From Trichosporon coremiiforme (lineage: Eukaryota; Basidiomycota; Tremellomycetes; Trichosporonales; Trichosporonaceae), in the NCBI GenBank assembly GCA_039545355.1, contig BCJJ01000021.1, positions 62,001 through 126,000 of the forward strand: a stretch of 64,000 nucleotides of DNA. Direction: 5' to 3'. Of the stretch, positions 1-10,162 are shown in pieces. The first letter of the stretch is position 1. Each line of letters starts with the position of its first letter. The position numbers and the translations under genes are program-made. Below the pieces are notes generated by a model. The model was not told the origin of the DNA, made no database searches, and worked only from the letters and a program-made list of their open reading frames with translations.

Positions 1-2059
1 ACCTATGCTGAGTGGTGAGTACGCTTCCCCGGACCTGGAGTATATCCCCCTCCGAACATGTACGCTGTTAGCTCCCGCGGAGCCACGGCTTGGGGCCAGG
101 TGACGAGTGAAGTGGAGTGTCGTCGTCACCCTGCTCCCCCCGGCGCCACGGCCTCCACCTGCGGCGTCCACCCCGGACATCTAGTGCGATCGCGCCCTAT
201 CAGTGGCCCGGCGGCGCGGGGTCGTATGCTGGACCAGTCGCAGTGTCTGGCTCCGACACGACCGAATGCGGGGTAGCGCCTCGTGGAGCAGACATTGCCG
301 CAACGTCGAATCAACGGGTGGGTCCGCGACATTAGCGAGATTTGCCCGATGCAGACCCCGCTAGCCGAGAACTTTATATCCCTCCACATGTGATGGAGAG
401 AGTTCCAAGCGCTCGTGCACATTGCGATGCATGGCGCACAGCGCACAGCACGCTCAGAACGTGTCGCTCGCTTCGCTGGCGACGTCTCGCAATGCATCCC
501 CACAACCTTCTCCGCATGAAAACGACTCGCTGACGCCCACCAGGGCCATGCGCGTGTGCGCGCTCGCCTACGCGCTCAAGAAGAAGGGCATCAAGCGCGG
601 CGACCGTGTCGCGGTCATCTGCCCGAACGTGCCCATGATCCTGGACATGATCCAGGCTGTTCCCGCCGTGCACGCCATCGTTGTGCCGCTCAACATCCGT
701 CTCACGGTCCCCGAGGTTGACTACATCCTGGAGCACTCTGGCTCCAAACTTCTGATCGTAGACCACGAGTTTGCCCACCTCGCCAAGAACTTCAAGGGCG
801 ATGTCATCGTGTCCAAGGACAGCGGTGGCCGCGACCCGACCGACGCGTACGAGCAGTTCATCGAAACGGGCAAGTACGACGCCGACTTCATCGGGTGGCA
901 GGGGCTCGAGCTCATTGACGACGAGGACGCGGGCCTCGCCATCTGCTACACCTCTGGCACGACTGGGCGCCCGAAGGGTGTCCTCACGACGTTCCGTGGA
1001 ACCTACCTCGGTGCGCTCGCCAACGCGTTCAGCGCCAAGATGGACAACGAGTCGAACTACCTCTGGATCCTGCCCGCGTTCCACGCGCTCGGCTGGTGCT
1101 TCCCGTTCGCGGTCACTGCCGCGACGTCGGGACAGGTGTGCCTCCGCTCTGTGGGCGACTACAGCCCGATCTGGGAGTCGATCAGCCGCGATAAGATCTC
1201 GGTGTACTGCGCTGCTCCCACGGTGCAGATCGGCATCATCAACCACCCTTCGGCCAAGCCGGTCGACCACGACATCCGCACGCTCGTCGCGGGTGCTGCG
1301 CCCTCGGCCTTCCTCATCAACACGCTCGAGACCAAGCTCAACATCAAGGTCGTGCACGTCTACGGTCTGACCGAGACGTATGGTCCGATCACGAACAATG
1401 TCGAGCAGCCCGAGTGGAAGGTCGAGCTGACGGAAGAGGAGTTCTACAAGCGCAAGGCGATGCAGGGCCACGCCTTCATCACGGCCGACGAGTGCCGTGT
1501 CATCCGCCCGGAGTCCTCGGCCGCCGACGGATACGAGGACGTGAACCCTGACGGACACGAGGTCGGCGAGATTGTGATGCGCGGCAACATCGCGCTGAAA
1601 GAATACTGGAACGACCCCGAGGCGACGGCCAAGGCGTTCGAGGGCGGGTGGTTCCACTCGGGCGACCTGGCCGTGCGTATGCCCTACGGTATGATCTCGA
1701 TCCAGGACCGGAGCAAGGACATTATCATTTCTGGCGGCGAGAATGCGTCGTCCCTCTCGATCGAAGCCGCAATCTACCAGCACCCCGACGTGCTCGAATG
1801 CGCGGTCGTCGCCCGCCCGCACGAGAAGTATGGCGAGCGCGCGCACGCTTTCATCATCCTCCGCCCCCACGTCCAGGCCAAGTGGGACGGCAGGCCGGAC
1901 GCGTTCGCCGCCGAACTCAAGGAGTTCTGCAAGCCCCTCCTGCCCGGATTTGCGCGCCCGGAGTGGGTCGAGATCACGGCCGACCTCCCCAAGACTTCTA
2001 CGGGAAAGATCCAGAAGCACGAGCTGAGGAAGAGGTTCCCGCGCATTGGTGTGCAGTAA
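1..2059 (+). CDS. AMP-dependent acyl-CoA ligase (5'-truncated by window edge)
   Basis: ATP-dependent activation of a carboxylic (fatty or short/medium-chain) acid to its CoA thioester. The gene enters from the left: bases 1-14 encode TYAE plus two bases of W, followed by GTGAGT at 15. An acceptor (CTGACGCCCACCAG, AG at 542-543) rejoins the frame as TYAEW-AMRVCALAYALKK, whose spacing matches acyl-activating enzymes. Intron 15-543 (529 nt) is very long for this window. Visible motifs: the AMP-binding P-loop YTSGTTGRPKG (about 946-980), the FHALGWCFPF region, GLTETYGP, and the C-terminal hinge/lysine region GRSKDIIISGGEN and KTSTGKIQKHELR. The FHALGWCFPF and GLTETYGP versions resemble the AAE1/butyrate-CoA ligase branch more than 4CL or acetyl-CoA synthetase. 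No PTS1 (ends RIGVQ). The TTG-started reading upstream (422-543) is intronic. Exact substrate is unknown. Confidence 0.85.
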
Positions 2060-3041
2060 GCGACTCAAGGGGGGCCCAGCAGCCCGAGGTGGCTGGGCAC
2101 TGTTAGAGCTAGCGACGAGCCCGGCCAGCCGTGCCAGCCGTGCCAGCCGTGCGACTCAGGAGTGTACTAGAGTGAGAAGAGCGACGGCCCAGTCGCCGAC
2201 GATGAGGAAGAAGCAGTCTGCGCAAGTAACAGCGCAAGCAACGTGTGCTTCAAGTTTACGTTGTAATTAAAAAACGTCAAGAAGTGTTGATCCGCAGAAG
2301 TTCGAAGATGATCTTGGTCATACATTATATCTTGATTGTAGTAGCTCCGTAGGGGCTGTGGTAGATACCATGCATAGGTTTCACGAACACGAACACGAAC
2401 ACGAGGAGCGGGGCGAAGCCGACCGCGAGTGAAGCGCAAGTTTGTTCAGTGAGTCTCAATGCGGACTGTCTTGCGCACGACGCCTGCTCCTCGGTCCAAC
2501 CATCTCCGATGCCACTTCCTCTTGGCTGTGTCCGAGGTGTGCCCACTTAAGACTCCGATGCTCGGACGCCACGGTTGTCTCAGCATGCCTCGTAAAAGCC
2601 TCAGTCGGCGTCCCAGGCACTCTGCTTAGCTCCACCGAGCTTCGGGCTTTGTGATCAGACGATACTAGACTTGGATACCGCTCCGTGCTCCGAGCTCAGT
2701 GCGCCGAGAGACATCAAGCTGACCTCCTTCACCCCCGGACCGGCTAGTCTGGGACCGAGCCACTCAGACATAGTAACTGGGAACGTTCGAATACATTTCA
2801 GCAGCTGACTTCCCACACTCCGGTCGCTGACGTCGTGGAGTGCTCGGCCACCTTCGTCATATGTGCCTGGCGATTCCGAGCCTGAGCCTCGGTCCAAAGT
2901 GTCACTGGGTCATGGGTGCGGAGTGCATGGAGTGCATGTGCTCCGAGATCTGAGTCGTGCGGCCATATATTCTGTCTCTTCTGTCTCTTCTGCCTGGGAA
3001 GCCCCACTCCGTACACTCCGTCCTACTCCTTACACGTCACC
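2060..3041. other. Intergenic, no gene seen
   Basis: No convincing coding stretch on either strand. It holds a threefold GTGCCAGCC repeat (about 2122-2150), a CACGAA repeat (about 2385-2402) and, near 2963-2968, an ATATAT motif followed by a TCTGTCTCT-type pyrimidine repeat that probably belongs to the promoter and leader of the membrane-protein gene starting at 3042. Confidence 0.5.
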
Positions 3042-3806
3042 ATGCTGTGGACATCGCTCGCCCTCATCGCAACAGCAGCAGCACAGTCCGAGTCCCCCCT
3101 CGAGTGGGGCTCGGCGTCCCCCCTCGAACAGTGCAGGACAGCGACGCTGCGCTGGTCCGGCGGGCAGGGGCCGTACACCGTCCGCGTAGCCGAGTGGGAC
3201 ACGGCGAAGGGCGGTGCGACGCTCGGCCCCCTCCGGCGCATGCTCACACAGACGTATGCGGATACCTACGACTGGGACGTCGATTACGCCCGTGGCACAC
3301 GCTTATACATCGAGGTCATCGACGACAGTGACGCAGTCGCTGCGCCAACGCAGGCCCTCACTGTCGGCGACGGCCCCAGCACCTGCAGCCTCTGGACCCC
3401 GCCGACGATGTACATTGGCAATTCGCCCGGGGTCACGCCCACGTCCTCCGCTAAGAATGTCGTCGGCTCCGCCGCCGCGAGCACCGCAGCATACAGACCG
3501 AGACCGTACGATGGGGGCCCGATGTCGATGCGCGAGCCGCAGATGGGCGACCCTATCCCACGCCCGGCGGCGAAGGAGGACAGCAGCGGCTCAAACGTCG
3601 GCCTCATCGTCGGGACGACGGTGGCCGGTGTCGTCGTGCTGGCTGTCATCCTGGGACTGGCGGCGTGGATCCACAGCCTGCGGAAGAAGAACAGGGCCCT
3701 CCGGGCGCATATTGCGGTGTTGGAGAATATGGCGCCGGTGCTGAAGTACAAGGAGAGCATGGAGGACGCCCGCTCCGAGTCCGAATCCGTGACGACCTGC
3801 GTCTAG
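3042..3806 (+). CDS. Single-pass membrane protein, tandem family member 1
   Basis: 254 residues, single exon. The ATG at 3042 follows CACC and opens a clean signal peptide (MLWTSLALIATAAAQ). The short ectodomain carries SPLEQCRTATLRWSGGQ-PYTVRV and a second cysteine (STCSLW). A Ser/Pro-rich stalk, one hydrophobic helix (about residues 190-213, GLIVGTTVAGVVVLAVILGL) and a basic RKKNRA stop-transfer motif follow. The cytoplasmic tail is about 40 residues. The C-x-(A)-x-(L/N)-x-W-x-GG-x-(P/A)(Y/F) signature recurs in the next two genes on the same strand, so this is a tandem family with a small beta-type or sensor-like ectodomain. No enzymatic function is recognised; a cell-surface or wall-associated role is inference. 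An upstream in-frame start at 2916 was rejected because it lacks a signal peptide at its N-terminus. Confidence 0.8.
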   Translation: MLWTSLALIATAAAQSESPLEWGSASPLEQCRTATLRWSGGQGPYTVRVAEWDTAKGGATLGPLRRMLTQTYADTYDWDVDYARGTRLYIEVIDDSDAVAAPTQALTVGDGPSTCSLWTPPTMYIGNSPGVTPTSSAKNVVGSAAASTAAYRPRPYDGGPMSMREPQMGDPIPRPAAKEDSSGSNVGLIVGTTVAGVVVLAVILGLAAWIHSLRKKNRALRAHIAVLENMAPVLKYKESMEDARSESESVTTCV

Positions 3807-4019
3807 GGTTCCGGCGCCGGAGCGGTGTGCGGTGTGCCGGGTGCCGAGTTCCGGGTCTTGGCACCCGGCGAGGAATGTATGAGGGTTCCGTGGCTTGGAG
3901 GCTTTTTCGCCGCCCTGTGCCGTCTCTCCAGAAACGAACCGCGTCTCGTCTCGCTAGCGTGTTGCGAGTGCGCGGGGTTGTAAGCTCAGTAACTCGATCC
4001 TTTGCTTTTTGTCCTTATA

Positions 4020-4043
4020 ATGCAAACCACGATAACACAATGA
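4020..4043 (+). promoter_or_regulatory. Possible upstream ORF overlapping the start at 4040
   Basis: ATG at 4020 reads seven codons (MQTTITQ) to a TGA whose first bases share the ATGA of the next gene's ATG at 4040. Such an overlap could favour reinitiation. It is only a sequence observation; the true transcript start is unknown. Confidence 0.25.
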
Positions 4044-4927
4044 ATCAGAGCCACGGCATCACGGGCGAAGTCATCGTCTCGTCCCTCTCCCCGCTGGTAC
4101 AGTGCGGACCGGCAAACGCGACTTGGACCGGCGGCCTCCCGCCCTTCGAGGTCCAAGCCTATGCGCTGTTCAGTGACGCGCCGCGCGTCGTCGCGCGCAC
4201 GAACGAGTCCCATGCCGAGTGGACCTGCGACTATCCCGCCGGCACGAATGTCGCGATCACGGTCTGGGACCGCCGGAACGAGAGCATCTATTACGGATAC
4301 GTGCCCGACAACATTGTGGGGAATGGGACGAGCGAGTGCCTGATCTCGAACGCGACTGCGACACACGCTGTAGACCATCTCGAGCCGACCAGCAGCTCAG
4401 CATCCAGCTCCGCATCCAGCTCCGCATCCGCATCCGCATCCAGCTCGGCCAGTTCATCAACCTCCAGCTCGACAGCGTCACCGCCCTCGGCATCAGACTC
4501 GGTCGCCGCCGCCAAGTCCGGCTCGTCGAACACAGGCGCCATCGCGGGCGGAGTCGTCGGCGCCGTAGTCGGAGCGCTCCTCCTCGCCGCCCTCCTGTTC
4601 TGGCTGTACCGCCGCCGCCGGCAGCCAGAGGAGACAGAAAAGTTCGAGATCGAGGAAGACCTGGAGCCGACTCCGATCACGCCGTTCGCCCAGCCGCCGG
4701 CAAGCGAGGGTCCGCCGACTCCGGTCCCCGCCAAGATGCGCGAGGCGGGGTACAGCATTGGCGCGGGTGCGGGGTCGAGTCTGCCCCCGTCGACACACTC
4801 CGTCCCAGCGCCGCCGCCATCTATGCCCCTCAGCCCCCTCTCCCCGACATACCCTTCCCACGCAGAGGATGCGGGGCCAGCACAGCCCGAACAGCTGCCG
4901 CCGATGTACGGCGACTGGAAGGCTTAG
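4040..4927 (+). CDS. Single-pass membrane protein, tandem family member 2
   Basis: 295 residues if started at 4040. The ectodomain begins with SLSPLVQCGPANATWTGGLP-PFEV, clearly related to family member 1. A second cysteine (TWTCDY), N-glycosylation-type sequons (NAT, NES, NGT), a Ser/Ala stalk made of CATCCAGCTC-type repeats (about 4390-4460), one transmembrane helix (GAIAGGVVGAVVGALLLAAL) and RRRR follow. The tail is acidic and Pro/Ser-rich. Unlike its neighbours, no signal peptide precedes the ectodomain in this frame. Either an upstream exon is missed (a weak donor GTAAGC at 3979 and an acceptor-like CAG at 4046-4048 exist) or the protein inserts by its internal helix. The function is unknown; paralogy is seen directly. 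Confidence 0.7.
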   Translation: MNQSHGITGEVIVSSLSPLVQCGPANATWTGGLPPFEVQAYALFSDAPRVVARTNESHAEWTCDYPAGTNVAITVWDRRNESIYYGYVPDNIVGNGTSECLISNATATHAVDHLEPTSSSASSSASSSASASASSSASSSTSSSTASPPSASDSVAAAKSGSSNTGAIAGGVVGAVVGALLLAALLFWLYRRRRQPEETEKFEIEEDLEPTPITPFAQPPASEGPPTPVPAKMREAGYSIGAGAGSSLPPSTHSVPAPPPSMPLSPLSPTYPSHAEDAGPAQPEQLPPMYGDWKA

Positions 4928-5575
4928 GCTGGCTTGAGCAAGTGTGGAGTGGAATGCCAAGACTGCGGGCAGTCTCCCGTGAGCGGTGCAGAGTACCTCC
5001 GCCATCACACATTCTTTGTTATGCCTTGTTTTTCATTTCCTTCGAGTTGACACTCTCGTTCGTTTTCGGTCTTGCCAAATGGTTTATAATCGTACCGCGG
5101 ATAACGAGAATGCACGCTTTCCGCAGCATCCGCAGTTTGCTGCGCCGTTATCTCAACTCAAACGCGCCAGTCTGACCACAGAGTCAGAGTCGCCGAGGTA
5201 TGCGTCCGAGCCCACGCCGCCGGACTCGCCCAGGAGCAGTGGATATGCCTGACCTACTGCGTGATCGGCCGGAGACCTCGCAGTCTTTCAGATCAGCCGA
5301 TTAGTTCAGCCCGCTGCGCCATCCCCAATGCGCGAGTCTCCACGGATAGAACGGCCATGGACGAGCTTAATCTCCCCTCAGCTCCGGGTCTGGACCTGCG
5401 AGGCAGGAGCCATGGTTCGTACTCGGCGTGCGACATGCGACATCATCAGGATCTGCTCCCCCCGTTGCACTGTCGCGCCCGGTTCGTTTTCCATATCGCT
5501 CTTCAAAACGTCGCTCGTTTATCACATCTCGACTCACTCGACGCGCTCAAAAGCTGTTCGGAAGTGCAGACCGAC
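4928..5575. other. Intergenic, possibly decayed coding DNA
   Basis: No gene is recognised. A short open stretch ending at 5252 has a Ser/Pro/Glu-rich end (TESESPRYASEPTPPDS) like a cytoplasmic tail, but it lacks any start or domain. Confidence 0.3.
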
Positions 5576-6085
5576 ATGGACGCCAACATGGAGGTCCGGG
5601 AGTGGCCGTGGCACGACAACCCCGAAGGCATGGGCGGGTCGGAGGGCGCGCCGCCGGAGCGCATAGACGGCCCAGGAGCGGAGTACCAGGCCGACGCACC
5701 GGGCGACATCCCAGTGCTCATTCCCGACGTGCTTCCGCCATCACCACCGCTCGGCGACGAGGAGGTCGCGCACATCCACCAGTCGACCATGCCAGACTGT
5801 GCAGTAGAGACATGTATGGACTCTGACCACGCTGCGACTGACGCAGGACGTGACATCGGCTCTTCAGTCTTGGCCATGGCAACGGACCATTGTAACCCAA
5901 CAGATATGACCAAGCGGGCCATGTCTTCCCCGGTTGCCCGCAGGCAGCTCTTTGTTTACACCACGTCGCTTCTCCATTGTCATGACGTGGTGGCGAGCAC
6001 AACGCCTCTCACCTCACCTCATTTCCGCAACGCAACGTCATGCAGTCATCGCCCACTAAATCTACATCTACACACTACACGCTAA
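5576..6085 (+). other. Low-confidence open reading frame between family members 2 and 3
   Basis: The ATG at 5576 opens 169 codons to TAA at 6083-6085. The first about 70 codons show the GC-ending codon use of real genes here and an acidic, proline-rich composition (VLIPDVLPPSPPLGDEE). After about 5790 that bias fades, and the end overlaps the signal-peptide start of the next gene, so the 3' part cannot be coding as read. It could be an unrecognised small gene with an intron, or the decayed tail of another copy of the neighbouring membrane-protein family. No domain is recognised. Confidence 0.2.
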
Positions 6086-7811
6086 TGCTGGCATTACTGC
6101 TGACGCTGCCGGCAGCCTCGGCGCAGCTCGTCATCTCGCTCCGCCTATTGTTCGGTTCGCCGCCCCCAGACCGTCAACGCCTGTCTCGGAATTCCCTATG
6201 TCTACATACCTGCCAACGACTATGACGACGTACGCGACAGTGACTGCGTCGACTACGCCCGCCCCAACAGGCACGACACCGCTGTCGTGGCTCCCCCTCC
6301 CGACGCTGCGGGAATGCGCCGAGGTCCGGCTGCGCTGGGCGGGGGGGCTGGCCCCCTTCAGCGTGCAGGTCACGGCGCGCTCGGAGCCACAGACCATACT
6401 CATACTCACCAACGTGACAAGACGAGACGCGGGGTGGGTGTGCGGATACAAGAGGGGGACCTGGCTCGGGTTCGCCGTCGCGGGACGGGACGGAAGGGGG
6501 ACGCAGACGGACCACGAGGAGATTGTCGAGACGGGTCCGGTGGATTGTCAGGCGGATTGTCAGGCGTGGGATCCACCAGAGCCATTCAACGACACATACA
6601 CGCCGGAATGGGGGCAGGGGGTGGGGTATACTGGCGACGAGGATGAGCACGAGGAGGATGAGCACGAGGAGGATGACGGAGAGAGTGAGGACAACGTGAG
6701 TAGCGTCGGAGCTGGAGTCTCGCCGAGCTCTTGGTCAGCGGCTCAAATCACTCGGACGTCAAACTCGACGACCTGCAGCCTCCTTGACAACGTTAGAGCC
6801 TCATCCCCTGCTGCTCCGACCACCTCGTCCCGGACACGTCTCCTTGTCCCGATTCCTCTCTCTACTCTATGGCACCCGCCCCTCAGCTCCACGTCGATCA
6901 TGGCCTCACTCGGCCTCGCCGCCTCTGCGGACAGCGTCATCTCTTCCGCCCCCGTCTCTCGCGCAGTACTAGCCGGTCTAGCAGCTGCCATTGCGGCGGG
7001 CGTGGTAATCCTCGCCCTAGTCGCGTGGCTCGTTTTGCGCCGCCTCCGACGTCCCGCGCCGCCAGGCTCAGAGTCCGAGAAGAGAGTGAGGCCCGTGCCG
7101 CTGCCGCCTCGGCTCGATCTCGGCCAACCAGGGCCCGGTTCAGTTCCCTCTCCCAGCTCGCCCAGTGTCTTCGCAGTTCACTCGCCAACGACGCCCATCG
7201 TACTCACCACAGGGAGGTCCACGGTGGTACCCAGGGAAACGAAGGCTTCAACGTCGCCCTTCAACATTCTCTCGCTCTCGCTCTCGCCCCGGAACCCGCG
7301 CCATCCGCGCCACCCGCGCCACGCGACACCGTTCAAACATAGGCGGCAGCTGTCTGGCCCCCTTTCGACACAGACTGAGGAGAACCAGTTCGTCCGCCAG
7401 TTCACGCCCGTCACCCCCTTTCCTCTCGAGCTGCCGAGACCTGCGACAGCTATGGAGGAGTCGGAAGCGGGTGGGACTCTCAAACATGTGCTAGTGCCGA
7501 CGCCGTACATTGGCCACAGGGGGGGTATGGCGCAGCGTGGTGTGCCTCACAGAAGGGACACTGACGACGGGGAGAGCATGTTCGTGTCACCGTCTGAGAG
7601 TGGGCCGTCCAGACGGGACGCAACGCTTATCGCTTGCGCCGGCACACCGCCGTCATACGAGGTCGCATGCGCTTGGACACCGAATGGCATGCGGCCGCAA
7701 AAGGGGAGAGACGGTTTGAGGGATGCCCGAGTGTCATTGTCCGTTCCAGCCACGAACGCGGCGGCCACACTTGCAGACCGTGTCATGCAGACCGTGCACA
7801 GAGAATTATAA
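6085..7811 (+). CDS. Single-pass membrane protein, tandem family member 3 (5' end unresolved)
   Basis: The main frame (open from before 6120 to 7811) contains LRECAEVRLRWAGGLAPF, the family signature. It continues with a WVCGY cysteine and an acidic DEHEEDEHEEDD repeat (15-bp units, about 6640-6680). Next come a Ser/Thr-rich stalk, one helix (AVLAGLAAAIAAGVVILALV) and a long basic/Ser-Pro tail with an RHPRHPRHA repeat (about 7295-7323). A good signal peptide (MLALLLTLPAASAQ, ATG 6085, or 6040 for the longer form) sits just upstream but in another frame. No GTRAGT donor joins them, so there is either a weak-donor intron in about 6130-6240 or a frameshift. A potential internal donor GTGAGT near 6694 is ignored because the frame stays open. 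Function unknown. Confidence 0.6.
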
Positions 7812-7861
7812 ACAAAGGTTACGAGGGTGCATAGGGAGTGACGAGAAGTAGGGAGCGTTGT

Positions 7862-8639
7862 TTACTTGTCCGCCGCCTCGAGGAGGGCGCGATGGTACAC
7901 GGCGGCGGGGGTGGCGTACCGGACCTCGCGCTTCTGGTTGTTACCGCCGCCGCCCTTTCCGAAGAGGCCGGGGAGGAGACAGTGGAGGTCAGTCAGTGCC
8001 CAGATACCCGTGGCAGCGCAGCCGGACTTGTCGACCGGACGGCAGATACCGAGCTCGAGGTTGATGGCCCCGCCGGCTCCGTCGAGAGCACACTTGAGGA
8101 CCAGGCACCCAGCAGCCTTGAGTCCGAACGGAATGCCGCAGATGCACTGCTTGTCGAGGGGCCCCTTGCATTTGGCGTCGGTGAGGGTCGAGATGACACA
8201 CTCGAACGCGCAGTCGCCCAGCTTGCTCAGGTCGGGCAGGTCCATGTCGGGGCACATCTGCTTGGCAATGTCGAGCGCGGGGATCGCGTCCTTGTGGTCG
8301 CACTCGGCGATGAGGCAGTCGGTCGCGGCGTTCACGAACCGCTCGTCACAGATGCACTTTGGGTCGAGCGGGTTGGAGCAGTCCGGAACAGCCTTGACGG
8401 AGCCGAGGACACACTGCATCGCGCAGCTGGACAGCTTGGAGAGGCTAGAGGTCAGTGACTGGAAAGCCCAGCAGAAGGGCAACTCACTCCGGAAGCTTGG
8501 GAGCACCACCACCGGCGGCGGAGGACGAGGCGGGGGGAGCGGCAGCGCTGGAGGCAGCCGAGGGAGCGGGGGCGCCAGACTGGGCAAGGGCGGGGGCGAC
8601 GAACGCGAGGGCCGCGAGGGAGATGGCGAAGAACTTCAT
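7862..8639 (-). CDS. Secreted protein with two CFEM (eight-cysteine) domains
   Basis: Exons 8639-8488 and 8444-7862, intron 8445-8487 (43 nt, GTGAGT...CACTGACCTCTAG); 244 residues. Signal peptide MKFFAISLAALAFVAPALAQ, Ala/Ser/Pro linker, then two successive CFEM modules. Each is introduced by LPDLSKL and each has eight cysteines (CAMQC, KCICDERF, CLIAEC and CAFECV, QCICGIPF, CLVLKC). CFEM proteins of fungi bind haem through an Asp just before the CxC pair; PLDPKCIC and PLDKQCIC provide a candidate Asp in both modules. The C-terminus is hydrophilic (ends LLEAADK) with no GPI signal, so a soluble hemophore-like role is likely (inference). The splice is supported because it recreates LPDLSKL exactly as in the second repeat. 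Confidence 0.88.
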
Positions 8640-8708
8640 TTTTGCCGGGAGTGAAAGTCAAGAAGGAAAGGAAGGACTGTGGGATGCATTCTTCCCTTGC
8701 AAGTGCTG

Positions 8709-8716
8709 TTTATATG
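8709..8716 (-). promoter_or_regulatory. TATA-like element of the CFEM gene
   Basis: On the minus strand the sequence reads CATATAAACAGC about 70 bp before the ATG at 8639. A near-identical CATATAAACAGC lies on the plus strand at 63856-63867 near the right edge. Motif only. Confidence 0.4.
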
Positions 8717-10162
8717 TGTCCCCAGACCATACTGCGGTCTTCTGGGATGCCAGGCCGCTCCGCAAGCATCCGGAGAGACTAACAGCAATGGCGTCCGGCG
8801 AGACTCGACCGGGGCTTGGGCGAGGCGTAGGCGGCGCAGAACAGAACGCAGCGGCAGAGCGATGGGCTGTGTCAGTTCGAAAGACGTTAGTACACGACCT
8901 AGGGAGGTCAGGAACACCCAACGGACCAGCCCATGGGGACCCCAATGACCGAGCACTCGTGCGCAGCACATGCAGCCCAGCTGCCGTGAGCATGCGGGGG
9001 CGTGCGGCTCGCCGGCGGGAGATGCGAGGCGAGCAAGGTGCATCGGCATGCGACCCGGCATAGGCTACATAGGCTGGCTGGCACCGTGGCCGTCGAGGGT
9101 CTTGTTGAGTGGAGTGCCGCCTGATCGGGGTCGTGCCGCAGCCGCACCTGCTAGACCGAGTGGGATCGGGTTGTGGACCGGAGCGGCGTGTGCAAGTCAC
9201 AGTACGTCTGCGCCACTGGAGACTACCCACTAGTCCTTTCATTAGGACGTCAGTGGGTGGGTCCCACTTACTCCGTATGGTGCTGGTAAGATGGGTGATC
9301 CTGGGTAGAGGGTCGTCCCTGCGCTAGTTTGCAAAGAGACCGAGCTAGGCCGAGCTTTCGCGGAGCTTTCGCGGGGCTGTCGCAGGGCGGTTCCAAGGCG
9401 TCGACGTCAAGCGCGGAACGATGAATGGCACTTGTTGGCGTCTGTCGCGTTGTCGCGTGGTCAGCTGACGGTTTGGAATCCACAACCACCGAGAGGGCTC
9501 CGCAGTCACGGAACACGCTTCAAGACGCCTATGGACTGCTCGCTGTGTGCGCTGACGCTCTCTGGACGCTTTCGATCGTTGTGCGGTCGACGTCAGACGA
9601 AGCGACTATCGTCAGTATTCACCGTAGAGTGCCTCATTCATGCCGTATCGTGGGTCGCTCGGATCACGGGGGTTGCTGTTGAGTGGGCTACCAAGGGGAG
9701 CGGCACACTGCCACTGTCGTCGGCAGACGGTGGATGGACTAGGGATTGTAAAGTAGACGCTCGATGCGGCGCTTGCAAACGTGCGGCGACGTTGAGGGGT
9801 GAGCAGACGAGCAAGCATGCCAGCGTCTACTTGAACAAGAGCAAAACTTCCTGCCAGCGTCGAGTAGTAAGAGTGGAATGCATAGCATTACGTCCTCCCC
9901 ATCAACGATGCTCAGTGGGCGGCTCGTGCATCGGCTACGTCCGTTCGGGCTCCGGACACCGGACCGGCAACTTCATTCCCGGGACCACTTCGGCAAATGT
10001 TCACTCTCGGACCAGAGTCAGCCTGGCTCCACTCTACCGTTCAAACAAGCGAATGCACCATGGATCTATAACTTTATGAAAACTATGAGAGCTTTGAGAG
10101 CTCACAAACTCATCTTACGGAATGAGCGAACTTTGTGAAGCAGAAAGCAGACAGTTGTTGCC
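8717..10162. other. Intergenic, no gene seen
   Basis: About 1.4 kb with no recognisable domain or codon bias. An 11-bp GAGCTTTCGCG direct repeat lies near 9351-9373. The left end is presumably the CFEM-gene promoter; the right end the 3' region of the thioesterase gene. Confidence 0.5.

Noticed and set aside
422..543. Upstream in-frame extension of the acyl-CoA ligase
   Set aside because: Begins with TTG, has no similarity to the family, and contains the branch point and acceptor that rejoin the exon at bases 1-14.
374..2068. 564-codon open frame on the minus strand opposite the acyl-CoA ligase
   Set aside because: Arg/Val/Asp/Leu-rich antisense reading of a GC-rich gene with no motif; the plus strand carries clear ligase motifs.
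4219..5175. 318-codon frame overlapping membrane-protein family member 2
   Set aside because: Arg-rich frame-shifted shadow of the family member 2 gene.
9432..10079. 215-codon plus-strand open frame in the 8.7-10.2 kb gap
   Set aside because: Poor codon bias, no motif, many Arg/Ser/Cys codons as in random GC-rich DNA.
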